Shown piece by piece: positions 6,666-16,332 of a DNA stretch of 64,000 bases. The stretch lies in contig NZ_BIFR01000002.1 of the NCBI RefSeq assembly GCF_003967535.1, forward strand, positions 744,001 to 808,000, in the 5' to 3' direction. The DNA is from Tengunoibacter tsumagoiensis (GTDB lineage Bacteria; Chloroflexota; Ktedonobacteria; Ktedonobacterales; Ktedonobacteraceae). How positions within the stretch are numbered: position 1 is the stretch's first letter; each line of letters opens with the position of its first letter. Below the pieces are notes generated by a model. It saw only the letters and a list, made by a program, of their open reading frames with translations. It made no database searches and was not told the origin of the DNA. The position numbers and the translations under genes were made by a program.

Positions 6666-9287
6666 ATGCACACACGAAGTGTAAAGCAGGTAGGCATAGC
6701 CGTCATCCTGATGACGGTTTGTCTGGCTGGCACCTTCAATCTCGTTCCTCATCTCTTTCCTCTAAAAAGAGCGTTAGCGGCCTCTTCAGGCCCGGCTCTC
6801 TCAGTTGATGCAGCTGCTAATCAGCACGCGATTGATAGTGGTATCTATGGGATGGCCCAGTATCAATTGGATACAGCGCTTCAGTCCGAGCTCAAGCTTC
6901 CCATGGCTCGTTGGGGCGGGGATGGTACAACGACGTACAACTGGCTGCAAGATGCTTACACAACTGCATCGTACGCTGATTTTATTAGCGGCAACGGGGA
7001 GACCAATCCTACGCCGAGCGGTCAGGTGGATACGTTAGTCTCGGCTCAGCAGCAGTGGGGTGGTCAGACCGTCGTTACCGTTCCATTTATTGGGTATGTC
7101 ACCAAATCGTCGCTATATAATTGTTCGTATCTCAAGTCGCAATATCCGCCTCAGTGGGGCTACTTCCCCTATATTCATCCCAATGGTGATGATTGTGGGA
7201 ATGGAAAGTATGCAGATCCGCCACATGATATTATTCCAGATACGAATCTCAACAACAACTATATTCCATCGAGCTCTACCTTGATGAAAGACTGGATCGA
7301 TCATTTAACGAACAAGTACGGTCCTGCTGCCACCAGTAAGATCATCTATCAGATGGATAACGAGCCAGAGAACTGGCTGATCACACAATTTGATATTCAC
7401 CCAGATCCAACTGGATTTGACGAGATCGTCAATAAAACCATCGATTATGCGGCCATGGTGAAAGCTGCTGACTCCACTTCCAGGGTAATGGGACCCTCTA
7501 ATGGATATCCATATGGATACATCTACATGGGTTCCAACAGCAAGTCAGGTGATAATTATGCCAGTCATAATTCTACTCCCTGGCTACCCTATTATCTCCA
7601 ATCGATGAAAACATATGAGCAACAACATGGGACGCGGCTCCTGGATTATCTGGATGTGCACTTTTATGGCGATTCTTCCAGTGAAGATAGCGCGACTGAG
7701 GATACTCCGGCTGCCAATGCTGCCCGTCTGGATTCAACGCGGGCCCTCTGGGACCCAACCTATACTGGCGATAGTGCTCTCAACAAGTATATTCCCGGCG
7801 AACAGCCACAGGATAAACTCGGCGTCATTGGCGAGCTCCATCGGTGGATTAATGAGTACTATCCTGGCACAAAGTTGAGCATCTCAGAGTACGATTTTGG
7901 GAATCATGATCATCTCAACGGAGCATTGACACAGGCTGATGTTCTGGGCATCTTTGGACGGGAAGGATTGGATTCTGCCGATCTCTTCTATGATCCAAAA
8001 TCGACAGATCCTGTTGCATACACCTATCGAATGTATCTCAATTATGATGGGAATGGTGGGAGATTTGGTGATACTTCGGTACAGGCAACCAGCGGTGATC
8101 AGAGTCAGCTCTCTGTCTATGCAGCCAAACGTAGTAGCGATAATGCCCTGACGTTAATGCTGGTAAATAAGACCGCCAATGACCTCACCAGCCCATTGGC
8201 GCTGAATAATTTCTCGACCTCAGCGAGTAGTGCTCAGGTCTATACCTATAGTGGCGCAAACCTGAGTACGATTGTGCATCAGGCTGATGCCCCGATCAGT
8301 GGCAATAGTCTGACGACCACATATCCTGCCAACTCGATTACCTTACTGGTCATTCCCAACGGTTCAACGGTACAGCCCACGCCCACGCCAACCCCAGGAA
8401 CAGGCGGAACCGTCACCTTAACGCCAATTGCCGATCGTGACAATTACGCCTCGTCAACGGGCTCAGAGACAACATTGAACGTCAGTCAGTATCAATATGA
8501 CTACCTCAAGTTTGATCTCTCGTCCGTAAGTAATGTGAACTCTGCCCACCTCCGTCTGTATCGAGGCAATAATGATCAAGGGACCATTACCATGAACGCC
8601 TATCAAGAAAGCAATAACGGCTGGACAGAGGGGAGTAATAGCCTGCCCGCGCCTGGCAGTCAGATTACCAGCCTCTCTTCCTCGGATGTCGGATATGTGG
8701 ATTTTGATGTGAGCAGCTATATTCAGTCGGCTAAGGCCAGTGGCAATACCGTGACGCTGGTGGTGAACTCCAGCAATGTTCCCTGGGAGTACTTCTATTC
8801 ACGAGAAAGTGGAAGCAATAAGCCGCAACTGGTCTTAGGAACGAGTTCGTCTGCGTCTACTTTGACTCCAACTGCCGATCGTGACAATTACGCCTCGTCG
8901 ACGGGTTCAGAGACGACATTGAACGTCAGTCAGTATCAATATGACTACCTCAAGTTTGATCTCTCGTCCGTCAGTAGTGTGAACTCTGCCCATCTTCGTC
9001 TGTATCGAGGCAACAATGATCAAGGGACCATTACCATGAACGCCTATCAAGAAAGCAATAACGGCTGGACAGAGGGGAGTAATAGCCTGCCCGCGCCTGG
9101 CAGTCAGATTACCAGTCTCTCTTCCTCGGATGTCGGATATGTGGATTTTGATGTGAGCAGTTATATTCAGTCGGCTAAGGCCAGTGGCAATACCGTGACG
9201 CTGGTGGTAAACTCCAGCAATGTCCCCTGGGAATACTTCTATTCACGAGAAAGTGGAAGCAATAAGCCGCAACTGGTGATTCAATAG
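6666..9287 (+). CDS. Secreted glycoside hydrolase family 44 with tandem DNRLRE-type C-terminal modules
   Basis: Predicted endo-beta-1,4-glucanase/xyloglucanase acting outside the cell. Residues 1-40 form a signal peptide ending near ALAASS. The GH44 domain spans about residues 45-575, with LPMARWGGDGTTTYNW near its start, the acid/base Glu in MDNEPENW and the nucleophile Glu in LSISEYDFGNHDHLNG followed by ADVLGIFGREG. A Pro/Thr linker leads to two nearly identical modules of about 135 residues beginning ADRDNYASSTGSETT, of the DNRLRE/CBM96-like kind. The frame opens at 6555, but AAAGGAGTC directly before the ATG at 6666 marks the start. Convergent terminator at 9296-9335. Confidence 0.92.
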   Translation: MHTRSVKQVGIAVILMTVCLAGTFNLVPHLFPLKRALAASSGPALSVDAAANQHAIDSGIYGMAQYQLDTALQSELKLPMARWGGDGTTTYNWLQDAYTTASYADFISGNGETNPTPSGQVDTLVSAQQQWGGQTVVTVPFIGYVTKSSLYNCSYLKSQYPPQWGYFPYIHPNGDDCGNGKYADPPHDIIPDTNLNNNYIPSSSTLMKDWIDHLTNKYGPAATSKIIYQMDNEPENWLITQFDIHPDPTGFDEIVNKTIDYAAMVKAADSTSRVMGPSNGYPYGYIYMGSNSKSGDNYASHNSTPWLPYYLQSMKTYEQQHGTRLLDYLDVHFYGDSSSEDSATEDTPAANAARLDSTRALWDPTYTGDSALNKYIPGEQPQDKLGVIGELHRWINEYYPGTKLSISEYDFGNHDHLNGALTQADVLGIFGREGLDSADLFYDPKSTDPVAYTYRMYLNYDGNGGRFGDTSVQATSGDQSQLSVYAAKRSSDNALTLMLVNKTANDLTSPLALNNFSTSASSAQVYTYSGANLSTIVHQADAPISGNSLTTTYPANSITLLVIPNGSTVQPTPTPTPGTGGTVTLTPIADRDNYASSTGSETTLNVSQYQYDYLKFDLSSVSNVNSAHLRLYRGNNDQGTITMNAYQESNNGWTEGSNSLPAPGSQITSLSSSDVGYVDFDVSSYIQSAKASGNTVTLVVNSSNVPWEYFYSRESGSNKPQLVLGTSSSASTLTPTADRDNYASSTGSETTLNVSQYQYDYLKFDLSSVSSVNSAHLRLYRGNNDQGTITMNAYQESNNGWTEGSNSLPAPGSQITSLSSSDVGYVDFDVSSYIQSAKASGNTVTLVVNSSNVPWEYFYSRESGSNKPQLVIQ
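8431..8834 (+). repeat. Intragenic direct repeat, copy 1 (C-terminal module of GH44)
   Basis: 404 bp encoding the first C-terminal module. It recurs 444 bp downstream with only a handful of mostly synonymous differences visible by eye, implying recent in-frame duplication or gene conversion. Confidence 0.9.
8875..9278 (+). repeat. Intragenic direct repeat, copy 2 (C-terminal module of GH44)
   Basis: Second copy of the 404-bp module, offset exactly 444 bp (148 codons) from the first, so the reading frame is kept. It ends the protein. Confidence 0.9.
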
Positions 9288-9295
9288 ACCAATGA

Positions 9296-9335
9296 GGCCA
9301 TGGTCTCTCTTATCTCAAGTAGAGAGACCATGGCC
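9296..9335. terminator. Bidirectional hairpin between convergent genes
   Basis: A perfect 15-bp stem (9296-9310 with 9321-9335, both carrying GGCCATGG or its complement) with a 10-nt loop begins 9 bp after the glucanase stop. The minus-strand amidase gene converges on it from the other side. Only a weak T-run (TTGTT) follows on the plus strand. Confidence 0.75.
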
Positions 9336-9389
9336 TTGTTCGCATTCTTCTGGAATGTTGGGTAAGTTGAGCAATTCTGACAAAACCCT

Positions 9390-10481
9390 CTATTTGATGA
9401 ATTCAGCTTGAAGGGCCTGGGCATCGGAGACCAGGGTTGCAATTTTGCTTTTCAGATCTTGTTGTTGTTGCTGCGTGAGACCCCCATTTGTCTGTTGAGC
9501 CTGACTGAGCTGTTGTTGGAGCGCAGTGATCTGGTTCTGTAAGTCAGTCGCATGCGTATTCGCTTGATTTAATTGTGTTTGGAGATCGATTATCTGCCGG
9601 TTGTTGGCTGTAATAATATCATGAGCCCACAACAGTTCGTTGCCAATGGGAACAATAATAGTATCGTTGGTCAGAGATTGGCCGCCAGTAAGCGCTGGAT
9701 CTGGATGCCATGCTACGGCAATAGCGGACGAGGCAAAAAAGAGGATATCCCCGGACCCCCAGCGTCCGTCTTCTAAGAGCACTCCATGTCCTGGCTGATC
9801 AAGCCGTCTTGCCCCAATATAGGTATTGTTGCTATCCCAATTACTTGCTAAAATCGTGGTTCTGACCGCACCTGTAAATGTTGCTCCATTTTTATCGGTT
9901 AAGGTCGTGCCATCGTCATGCCATCCATTTGGAACCATTGATGAATTCCCTTTCTGTGTCGAAGTGAGTGCTGCGAAAAGTTCATCCCAGGGATATGGGC
10001 CAGGGCAACGTGAACGATTGACGGGATCAATGGAGAAATGACCGGTAATCCCTCCATCGCCATCCGCCCAACGGGTTGGAATATTCCAGCGCTGACAGAT
10101 CTCAGTAATGAGCTGGAAGGACGAAGCTTTCTGCGCATCGGTTAACACATTTGAGTTGTCTTCCGCTGGCTTACAGTGTTCGATGGAGATCGTCACATTG
10201 TTGGGATTGATGGACGTATTCCACCATGGATCATGCCCTGCCGAGAAGACCCCATTGGCATAGGCGCCATCATTTTCAGAATTACATTGGACAACCTCGC
10301 CATCCTGTCCAATCACATAATGGGCACTGACCGGGTTACTACTTCCTTCCGTACTTTTAAAGTACTGAGCAATAGCCTCTGCATTTGAACCACCGGCTGT
10401 CCCATGAATGATAATATAGCGAGGCTTATATCCATTGCGATTTGCAAAGGCATTCGTATTTGGGATCTGTAGAATATGCAT
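9390..10481 (-). CDS. N-acetylmuramoyl-L-alanine amidase (Amidase_2/PGRP fold) with C-terminal coiled coil
   Basis: Predicted zinc amidase cutting the lactyl-amide bond between MurNAc and L-Ala. Domain at about residues 15-170: IIIHGTAGG carries the first zinc His, SAHYVIGQDGEVVQ follows, IEHCKP lies mid-domain, and the final ligands fall in ITGHFSIDPVNRSRCPG. Residues 190-290 form an unassigned domain and 295-363 a Gln-rich coiled coil. No signal peptide is seen, so it may be a phage-like endolysin or exported by another route. Possible starts are 10505, 10490 and 10481; an AGGAG lies 11 nt before the last but only 2 nt before 10490, so 10481 is chosen. Confidence 0.87.
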   Translation of the reverse strand: MHILQIPNTNAFANRNGYKPRYIIIHGTAGGSNAEAIAQYFKSTEGSSNPVSAHYVIGQDGEVVQCNSENDGAYANGVFSAGHDPWWNTSINPNNVTISIEHCKPAEDNSNVLTDAQKASSFQLITEICQRWNIPTRWADGDGGITGHFSIDPVNRSRCPGPYPWDELFAALTSTQKGNSSMVPNGWHDDGTTLTDKNGATFTGAVRTTILASNWDSNNTYIGARRLDQPGHGVLLEDGRWGSGDILFFASSAIAVAWHPDPALTGGQSLTNDTIIVPIGNELLWAHDIITANNRQIIDLQTQLNQANTHATDLQNQITALQQQLSQAQQTNGGLTQQQQQDLKSKIATLVSDAQALQAEFIK

Positions 10482-10505
10482 ATTTTTCATCTCTCCTGGA
10501 GTCAT

Positions 10506-10977
10506 TCTCTAGTACATGTGCGGAGAACTCTAGTCAGATGGATGCCTGGATAGATCAGAAGAAAATGAGAAAAAGCTGGTGAAGAAGGAGATGTTGTGCC
10601 CCACCTTGCTCACGTCCCCCTTTTTGTTGCTCAATTACCTTCCAATGTATAAACGCCATAGATACTTTATAAGGTATCCAATATACGCCGATTTGTCAAT
10701 ATAGAGCAATCAGATACTTTTGATAAAATGTTTCTGATGGAAATTTTTTTATAGATGCGAGCGTATTTCTGATGGAAGCTTCTGAATTTTTATAATTTTT
10801 AACTCCTATTGCATTTATAAATGTTTAAGCTGTAAGATATTGGTAACGAAGTGAATAGATTGAGTGATCTCAATACGGGTTCTAGCTTTGAGCATGGGCT
10901 GGCTCTCTCTTCTGAGACAGCGAAAGCGTATCTCATTGATGAGCCGTTCTCATGTTTTTGATGATTGGAGTTATGAT
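10506..10977. other. AT-rich intergenic region upstream of nuoH
   Basis: No convincing gene. The segment 10620-10860 is strongly AT-rich and probably carries the divergent promoters of the amidase (-) and nuoH (+). An open frame runs from 10864 into nuoH, but its N-terminal 38 codons have no homology to the family. Confidence 0.4.
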
Positions 10978-12288
10978 ATGAATACAGATGTTCCAATTGC
11001 TGATCTGGGATCGGAGATATTGCATGGGGTTATCTCATGGGATTTTTTACAATTTATGATTGCGCTCATCGTCACACTTCTCTTCGTTTTGACGAGCGCT
11101 GCATTATTGTCTTTTCTGGACCGAAAAATTATGGCGCTTATGCAAGATCGCATCGGCCCCATTCATACAGGCGGGCCATGGGGTGTCCTGCAAGCCGTAG
11201 CAGATATAGGGAAATTGTTGCTTAAAGAGCAAGTGATCGTGACTGCGAGCGATAAAATTACGTACCTGCTTGCTCCTTGTATATTTATTGCACCAGTCAT
11301 TGGATCCTTTGCCGTGCTGCCCCTTTCTCCCTATATTAGCCTGCCTGGAACGGCACTGGCAACTGGCCTTGTATTTGTTGTCGCCTTGAGTTCCATCGAT
11401 GTCGTTGGTGTTTTCATGGCTGGGTGGAGTTCAAACAACAAATATGCCATGATTGGTAGCATTCGTGGTATTGCCCAGATGATCTCTTATGAGCTCCCCC
11501 TTCTGCTTTCACTGGTTGGTATTGTGATGCTTACGAGCATTCTTTCTTCACAAGCAGGAGTTGGCACGATTGCGTTTCGCGATATTATGACCTTGCAAGA
11601 TACATGGCAAGCAACCCATATCCCTGTTCTAGACTGTATCTTTCAAGGTTTTACTCCCTGGTCCTGGTTTGTGCTGATACAACCACTCATGCTCATTATC
11701 TATTACACCTGTGGTTTAGCCGAGACGAATCGATCACCATTTGATCTAGCGGAAGCAGAATCGGAGCTTGTCGCCGGGCATCTGACTGAATATAGCGGAG
11801 TGCGTTGGGCTATGTTTTTTCTGGGTGAATATGGAAATATGACCATTGTCTCTGCAATTGTCTGTTTTCTGTTTTTAGGGGGGTGGTCAGGCCCTGGTGT
11901 TGGATATCTGATCGGCCTTCATTCACTTCTTTGGGGTGGAGTAGGGAATCTGTTAGCACTGGGCTACCTGCTCATGAAAATCTACCTCCTTTGCTTTGTG
12001 TTTGTCTGGGTTCGTGCGACCCTTCCACGATTACGCCAGGATCAGTTGATGCGTTTTGCCTGGCTTGTCCTGATGCCTGTGACATTGGGCAATATTGTCG
12101 TGACTGGCCTTGTCTATCTTATCGTGAATGCAATCGGCCTGCCCAATGTTGTTTTTCTGATCATTGTTGCAGCAATGAACTGGATTGCCGTCTATGGTTT
12201 TGTTAAGTTAACCTGGCGGAGCACACATAGGAATACTCATCGTGCCCAGCGTATGGCGATAAGAGCTCAGCCGCTCCCTTTTGTATGA
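10978..12288 (+). CDS. nuoH: NADH-quinone oxidoreductase subunit H (orphan)
   Basis: Membrane-arm subunit of complex I that forms much of the quinone chamber. The 436-residue product shows the family signatures SFLDRKIMALMQDRIGP, then GVLQAVADIGKLLLKE, and the loop AETNRSPFDLAEAESELVAG with the essential acidic cluster, followed by EYSGVRWAMFFLGEYGNM. About eight transmembrane segments are visible. GGAG lies 8 nt before the ATG at 10978; the frame opens earlier. No other nuo gene is within reach: neighbours are an amidase and an aldehyde dehydrogenase. It is either a duplicate, a product of a scattered nuo set, or part of a different membrane complex. Confidence 0.92.
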   Translation: MNTDVPIADLGSEILHGVISWDFLQFMIALIVTLLFVLTSAALLSFLDRKIMALMQDRIGPIHTGGPWGVLQAVADIGKLLLKEQVIVTASDKITYLLAPCIFIAPVIGSFAVLPLSPYISLPGTALATGLVFVVALSSIDVVGVFMAGWSSNNKYAMIGSIRGIAQMISYELPLLLSLVGIVMLTSILSSQAGVGTIAFRDIMTLQDTWQATHIPVLDCIFQGFTPWSWFVLIQPLMLIIYYTCGLAETNRSPFDLAEAESELVAGHLTEYSGVRWAMFFLGEYGNMTIVSAIVCFLFLGGWSGPGVGYLIGLHSLLWGGVGNLLALGYLLMKIYLLCFVFVWVRATLPRLRQDQLMRFAWLVLMPVTLGNIVVTGLVYLIVNAIGLPNVVFLIIVAAMNWIAVYGFVKLTWRSTHRNTHRAQRMAIRAQPLPFV

Positions 12289-12382
12289 ACGTATAAACAG
12301 ACTGCCTCACAATTCGTGGTAAGATGAGGGTGAAGAAGGGTCTGCCTTCAAATGTACAGACTATTGTAGAGGAGATTGGGTA

Positions 12383-13837
12383 ATGACAGAGGCAGTCTTT
12401 GAGAATTTTATTGGTGGTCAATGGGTCTCATCTCAGAGCGGAAAGCTATTTACGAGCGTGAATCCTGCTCGCACCCATGATATTATTGCTCATTATCAAT
12501 CTTCCACAGTACAAGATTTAGAAAGGGCTGTAGAGGCGGCATCACGGGCTCAGAAGGCCTGGGGTAGGATGCCTGCCCCAGCTCGCGGCGAGATTCTCTG
12601 GCGAGCTGCCGGGCTACTGGAGGCACAGCGGGAAGATCTGGCAATCCAGATGACGCGAGAGATGGGCAAGATCTTGAAGGAGACTCGTGGAGATGTCCAG
12701 ACCGCCATCGATGTGGCCCGGTTTGTTGCTGGTGAAGGGCGACGTGCCGAGGGCGAAACCGTTCCCTCGGCACTGCCTGATAAGCAATGCATGACACTAC
12801 GCCACGCCATAGGTGTCGTCGGCATCATTACTCCCTGGAATTTCCCCATGGCCATTCCTGCCTGGAAGACCTTTCCTGCCTTACTCGCTGGAAACGCTGT
12901 GATCTTGAAGCCGGCCAGCGATACACCACTCATGGCAATAAAGTTAGCAGAGTGCTTGCAGGCAGCTGGATTGCCTGATGGCGTCTTGAATGTCATTACC
13001 GGATCAGGGGCAATTCTGGGAGACGCGTTAGCCAGCCACAAAGGGGTACAGATGATCTCTTTGACGGGCTCTACAGAGGTTGGACGCAGAGTCGCAGAGA
13101 TCTGCGGACGAGATCTGCGACGTTGTGCACTCGAACTGGGTGGTAAGAATGCGGTTATTGTCATGGATGATGCGAATCTGGACCTGGCTGCCAGCGCAAT
13201 CATGGTGGGCGCTTTTGGCACGACCGGTCAGCGCTGTACGGCAACCAGTCGCGTCATCGTCCATCAGGCTGTCGTAAAGCCGTTAAGCGAGCGGTTAGTT
13301 GAGAGTGCCGGGCGACTGAGAATTGGGGATGGACTGGAGGATGGAATCGAGATGGGGCCGCTCGTGAATATGAGCCGCGTAGGGGCAGTTCATGCCTACA
13401 CAGAGATTGGAAAGCAAGAAGGCGCAAGGTTAATCGCTGGTGGCGAGCCATTAAAAAATGGTGCCTATAGTGGAGGCGCATTCTATCAACCAACGATCTT
13501 TAGTGAGGTCAAACCCGGTATGAGGATCGCGCAAGAAGAGGTATTTGGCCCGTTCCTCTCTCTTTTGCCCGTAGCATCCTATGAAGAGGCCATTGCAGTC
13601 GCTAATGGGACGGAATATGGACTCTCCACAGGGATCTTTACCGAGAATGCACGACTGGCATTTCGGGCTATGCGAGATATAGAGTCCGGACTTGTCTATA
13701 TCAATGCCGGGACAACAGGTTCAGAGATTCACCTCCCCTTTGGGGGAATGAAGGCCAGCGGAAATGGGCATCGCGAATTAGGTCGGGTCTCAGTCGAAGA
13801 ATTTAGCGAGGTAAAGAGCATCTTTATCTCATATTAA
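12383..13837 (+). CDS. NAD(P)+-dependent aldehyde dehydrogenase
   Basis: Oxidises an aldehyde to the acid. A 484-residue classical ALDH with ITPWNFPMAIPAWKTFPALLAG, the cofactor Lys in VILKPAS, LTGSTEVGR, the general base Glu in LELGGKNA and the nucleophile Cys in GTTGQRCTATSR. The overall pattern is nearest to the alpha-ketoglutarate semialdehyde or aminoadipate semialdehyde dehydrogenases, but substrate assignment from sequence alone is weak. AGGAGATTGGGTA precedes the ATG. The gene starts 94 bp after nuoH, with no obvious functional link to it. Confidence 0.93.
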   Translation: MTEAVFENFIGGQWVSSQSGKLFTSVNPARTHDIIAHYQSSTVQDLERAVEAASRAQKAWGRMPAPARGEILWRAAGLLEAQREDLAIQMTREMGKILKETRGDVQTAIDVARFVAGEGRRAEGETVPSALPDKQCMTLRHAIGVVGIITPWNFPMAIPAWKTFPALLAGNAVILKPASDTPLMAIKLAECLQAAGLPDGVLNVITGSGAILGDALASHKGVQMISLTGSTEVGRRVAEICGRDLRRCALELGGKNAVIVMDDANLDLAASAIMVGAFGTTGQRCTATSRVIVHQAVVKPLSERLVESAGRLRIGDGLEDGIEMGPLVNMSRVGAVHAYTEIGKQEGARLIAGGEPLKNGAYSGGAFYQPTIFSEVKPGMRIAQEEVFGPFLSLLPVASYEEAIAVANGTEYGLSTGIFTENARLAFRAMRDIESGLVYINAGTTGSEIHLPFGGMKASGNGHRELGRVSVEEFSEVKSIFISY

Positions 13838-13946
13838 GCACGCTCTTTCCGTTTTTCAACGCTTCAATGAGAAGAGATATTTGATCTGACTGTGATCAAG
13901 TCATTCTGAATGCAAGAGGCAGAAGAAAGAAAGAAAGAGAAAAATC

Positions 13947-14759
13947 GTGAATAAACCCAATCAGAACAATTTCGCCAGAGGCCTCGACACTGTTGCCCAG
14001 CCTGTCGTGGTTGACCGAGCCACCTGGCAGGCAGAACTGGATACTCTGCGAGTACGGGAAAAAGCGCATACTCGCACTGGGGATGCGCTTGCGGCAGCTC
14101 GTCGGCGGTTGCCGATGGTGGAAGTAGACTCCTCTATCCCGCTCATCGGCCCGCACGGACCAGTCCCGCTGCTGGAAGTCTTCGAGGGCCGAAGACAGTT
14201 GATCGCCTACTTTCACATGTGGCACGCAGGTCAACCTGCCGAAGCTCAGTGCGAGGGTTGCACCTTCTTTACTACCCATATTAACGAGCTGTCTTATTTG
14301 AACTCGCGAGATGTGAGCTACGCGACCTTCTGTGAGGGACCTTACGAGGAGAGCTCGCGCTATCATGACTTCATGGGCTGGACCATGCCCTGGTACTCGG
14401 TGCCACAGGACGCCGTGGACCAGCTGATTGCAGATCGGCACTTCGGTATGCTGGTCAGCTATCTCCGAAACGGTAACCAGGTCTTCGAGACCTACTGGAC
14501 CACCGATCGCGGCACTGAAGTAATGGCACCATCGTATGGACTTCTGGATCTGACGGTCTACGGTCGACAGGAAACCTGGGAGGACTCGCCCGAGGGCTGG
14601 CCACAGCGGCGGGGAGGCACTGACGGCAGCGCGTTCCGTATGGACGGACGTCCCACCGCCCAATGGTCCCGGCTTGCCGCAGGACGCTCTGACGACCTTG
14701 GTACCAAAGCTACTGCCACTACCCCACACTGCTGTCAAGCAGAGCGTCCTTTGATCTAG
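13947..14759 (+). CDS. DUF899 family thioredoxin-like protein
   Basis: A 270-residue DUF899 protein, a thioredoxin-fold family of unknown function. Visible hallmarks are the Trp-rich stretches after the first beta strand (LIAYFHMWHAG), a CEGCTFFTTHINEL segment with two cysteines at the position of the redox helix, SYATFCEGPYEE and MGWTMPWYS. The GTG at 13947 is used as start because no earlier in-frame start fits. The C-terminal 40 residues are low in homology. Its stop overlaps by 4 bp the stop of the convergent P450 gene. Composition is somewhat more GC-rich than the flanks, compatible with separate acquisition. Confidence 0.85.
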   Translation: MNKPNQNNFARGLDTVAQPVVVDRATWQAELDTLRVREKAHTRTGDALAAARRRLPMVEVDSSIPLIGPHGPVPLLEVFEGRRQLIAYFHMWHAGQPAEAQCEGCTFFTTHINELSYLNSRDVSYATFCEGPYEESSRYHDFMGWTMPWYSVPQDAVDQLIADRHFGMLVSYLRNGNQVFETYWTTDRGTEVMAPSYGLLDLTVYGRQETWEDSPEGWPQRRGGTDGSAFRMDGRPTAQWSRLAAGRSDDLGTKATATTPHCCQAERPLI

Positions 14760-16018
14760 TTACTCAGACCCTGAAAGTTTACCAGAAGATGGCGTGGACC
14801 ACGCAGAGCAGCATTGTCTCTATAAGGGGGAGGGTCAATGGCGAGCTCTGGTTTAATCAGACGACGGCTTATCTCACCTAGTGCTATCTGGGCTTCGATA
14901 CGAGCTAATGGTGCTCCAACACAATAGTGAATCCCACTTCCAAAGCCCAGATGCTCATTCCCCTGGCGATCAATAAGACATTCTTCGGGCTGCTCAAACC
15001 GTTTTTCATCGTGATTTCCTGAGGCCAGAACAAGAATGATCGTTGCCCCCTGGGGAATCGTTGTGCCTGCAATGGTGATATCTGCCAGCGCGGTACGATT
15101 GCGGAAATGGACTGGCGGATCGTAACGGAGTAATTCCTCGACATAGGGAACGATGAGCTCAGGCTTCTGACGCAGGTGCGCTAGCAGTTGAGGTGAACGT
15201 AACATCGCCAATGTTCCATTGGTGATCAGATTCACAGTCGTTTCGTGACCAGCAATCAGGAGCAAAATAGCAGTTGCAATAAGCTCCTGTGACGACATCG
15301 CACCCTCATCATCCCTGGCCGCGAGCAGGCCAGAGAGCAGATTATCTCCTGGATGTACCTTCAACTTCTGCAATAATTGCTGCATATACTCATGGATCTG
15401 CTTGTTCGCATTCATAATCTGTGTTAATTGCGCATCCGTCTGAGCCTGGCCTGGATCAAGCACACTGGCTAGAATCTCTGACCAGCTATGAAAGTGAGCT
15501 TCATCTTCACGCGGCACGCCCAGGAGTTGACAGATCACGGTCACTGGCAACGGATAGGCGAGATCGTCAACAATATCGATCTGACCACCCTGAGCGTGCT
15601 TGTCCAGATGTTCCTTGACAATCTGCTTAATATGCTCCCCCACGCGCCCGATCCGCTCAGGCGTAAACTGGCTCATGACAATTCTACGCAAGCGATCATG
15701 GTTTGGAGGATCTTGAAAAATAAAAGGTGGAACAACCTCCTCTTGTTCAGGGACAGGCAGACCTTGCGCAATGGCTTCGGCTCTCTTCTGTGCAGCCTGT
15801 TGCATAACCCTTTTCTGAGCATCAGATTTGCGCATATCTGAGCTGACACGAGGATCATGCAAGAGAGCAACAATCTCATTATATGTACTCACCAGATAGC
15901 TTCCATCTTCCTGTTGTGCCACCGGCGTCTTGCGAAATTGCTCATACAAAGGATAGGGATTATTGATATGCGAATGATCAAGAATCTGCTTAAAATCTAT
16001 CTTTAATCGATTTTCCAT
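14756..16018 (-). CDS. Cytochrome P450 (CYP107-like bacterial class I)
   Basis: Soluble heme monooxygenase of 420 residues. I-helix AGHETTVNLI with the acid-alcohol pair, ExxR in VEELLRYDPPVHFRNRTA, and heme-binding FGSGIHYCVGAPLARIEAQI with the thiolate Cys. These are typical of bacterial P450s that tailor polyketides or degrade terpenoids and need external ferredoxin partners, none of which is nearby. The open frame reaches 16132, but AAAGGAG before the ATG at 16018 and the family start support the shorter form. It lies about 10 kb from the polyketide-like locus, so membership there is uncertain. Confidence 0.93.
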   Translation of the reverse strand: MENRLKIDFKQILDHSHINNPYPLYEQFRKTPVAQQEDGSYLVSTYNEIVALLHDPRVSSDMRKSDAQKRVMQQAAQKRAEAIAQGLPVPEQEEVVPPFIFQDPPNHDRLRRIVMSQFTPERIGRVGEHIKQIVKEHLDKHAQGGQIDIVDDLAYPLPVTVICQLLGVPREDEAHFHSWSEILASVLDPGQAQTDAQLTQIMNANKQIHEYMQQLLQKLKVHPGDNLLSGLLAARDDEGAMSSQELIATAILLLIAGHETTVNLITNGTLAMLRSPQLLAHLRQKPELIVPYVEELLRYDPPVHFRNRTALADITIAGTTIPQGATIILVLASGNHDEKRFEQPEECLIDRQGNEHLGFGSGIHYCVGAPLARIEAQIALGEISRRLIKPELAIDPPPYRDNAALRGPRHLLVNFQGLSN

Positions 16019-16332
16019 CGTTAACGCTCCTTTGTGCTCTCCCTGAATATGCTTCTTCCTCACCAACCGAACGGAAAACGGAAGCCGATATTTCCCGTTT
16101 GGTATGAGAATGGTGTACTGAGACACAATCATGTAAAGTCGTACTACAGATCATTATCGGTTCGGCTTAGATTGCCAGCAGACCAGGTATGTTATCTGGC
16201 CCGGTGCAAAGAAATTATGGTGAAATATATTTAATACCACTCTGCTCCTGTTGCTCTTTGTTTTCCTGGTCGCTATAATGGTAGTACTCTATATACGAGA
16301 AACAAAGGTTTGAACTGATAAGGGGATCATTC

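Noticed and set aside
9390..10481. Prophage endolysin module
   Set aside because: No holin, portal, capsid or other phage gene is near; the amidase and the lone recombinase at 19 kb are not enough to call a prophage.
12550..13221. 223-residue minus-strand frame inside the aldehyde dehydrogenase
   Set aside because: Shadow of a strongly supported ALDH gene; composition Pro/Ser/Ala-rich as expected for an antisense frame.
13896..14738. 280-residue minus-strand frame opposite the DUF899 gene
   Set aside because: The plus-strand DUF899 reading has clear family motifs; the minus frame has none.
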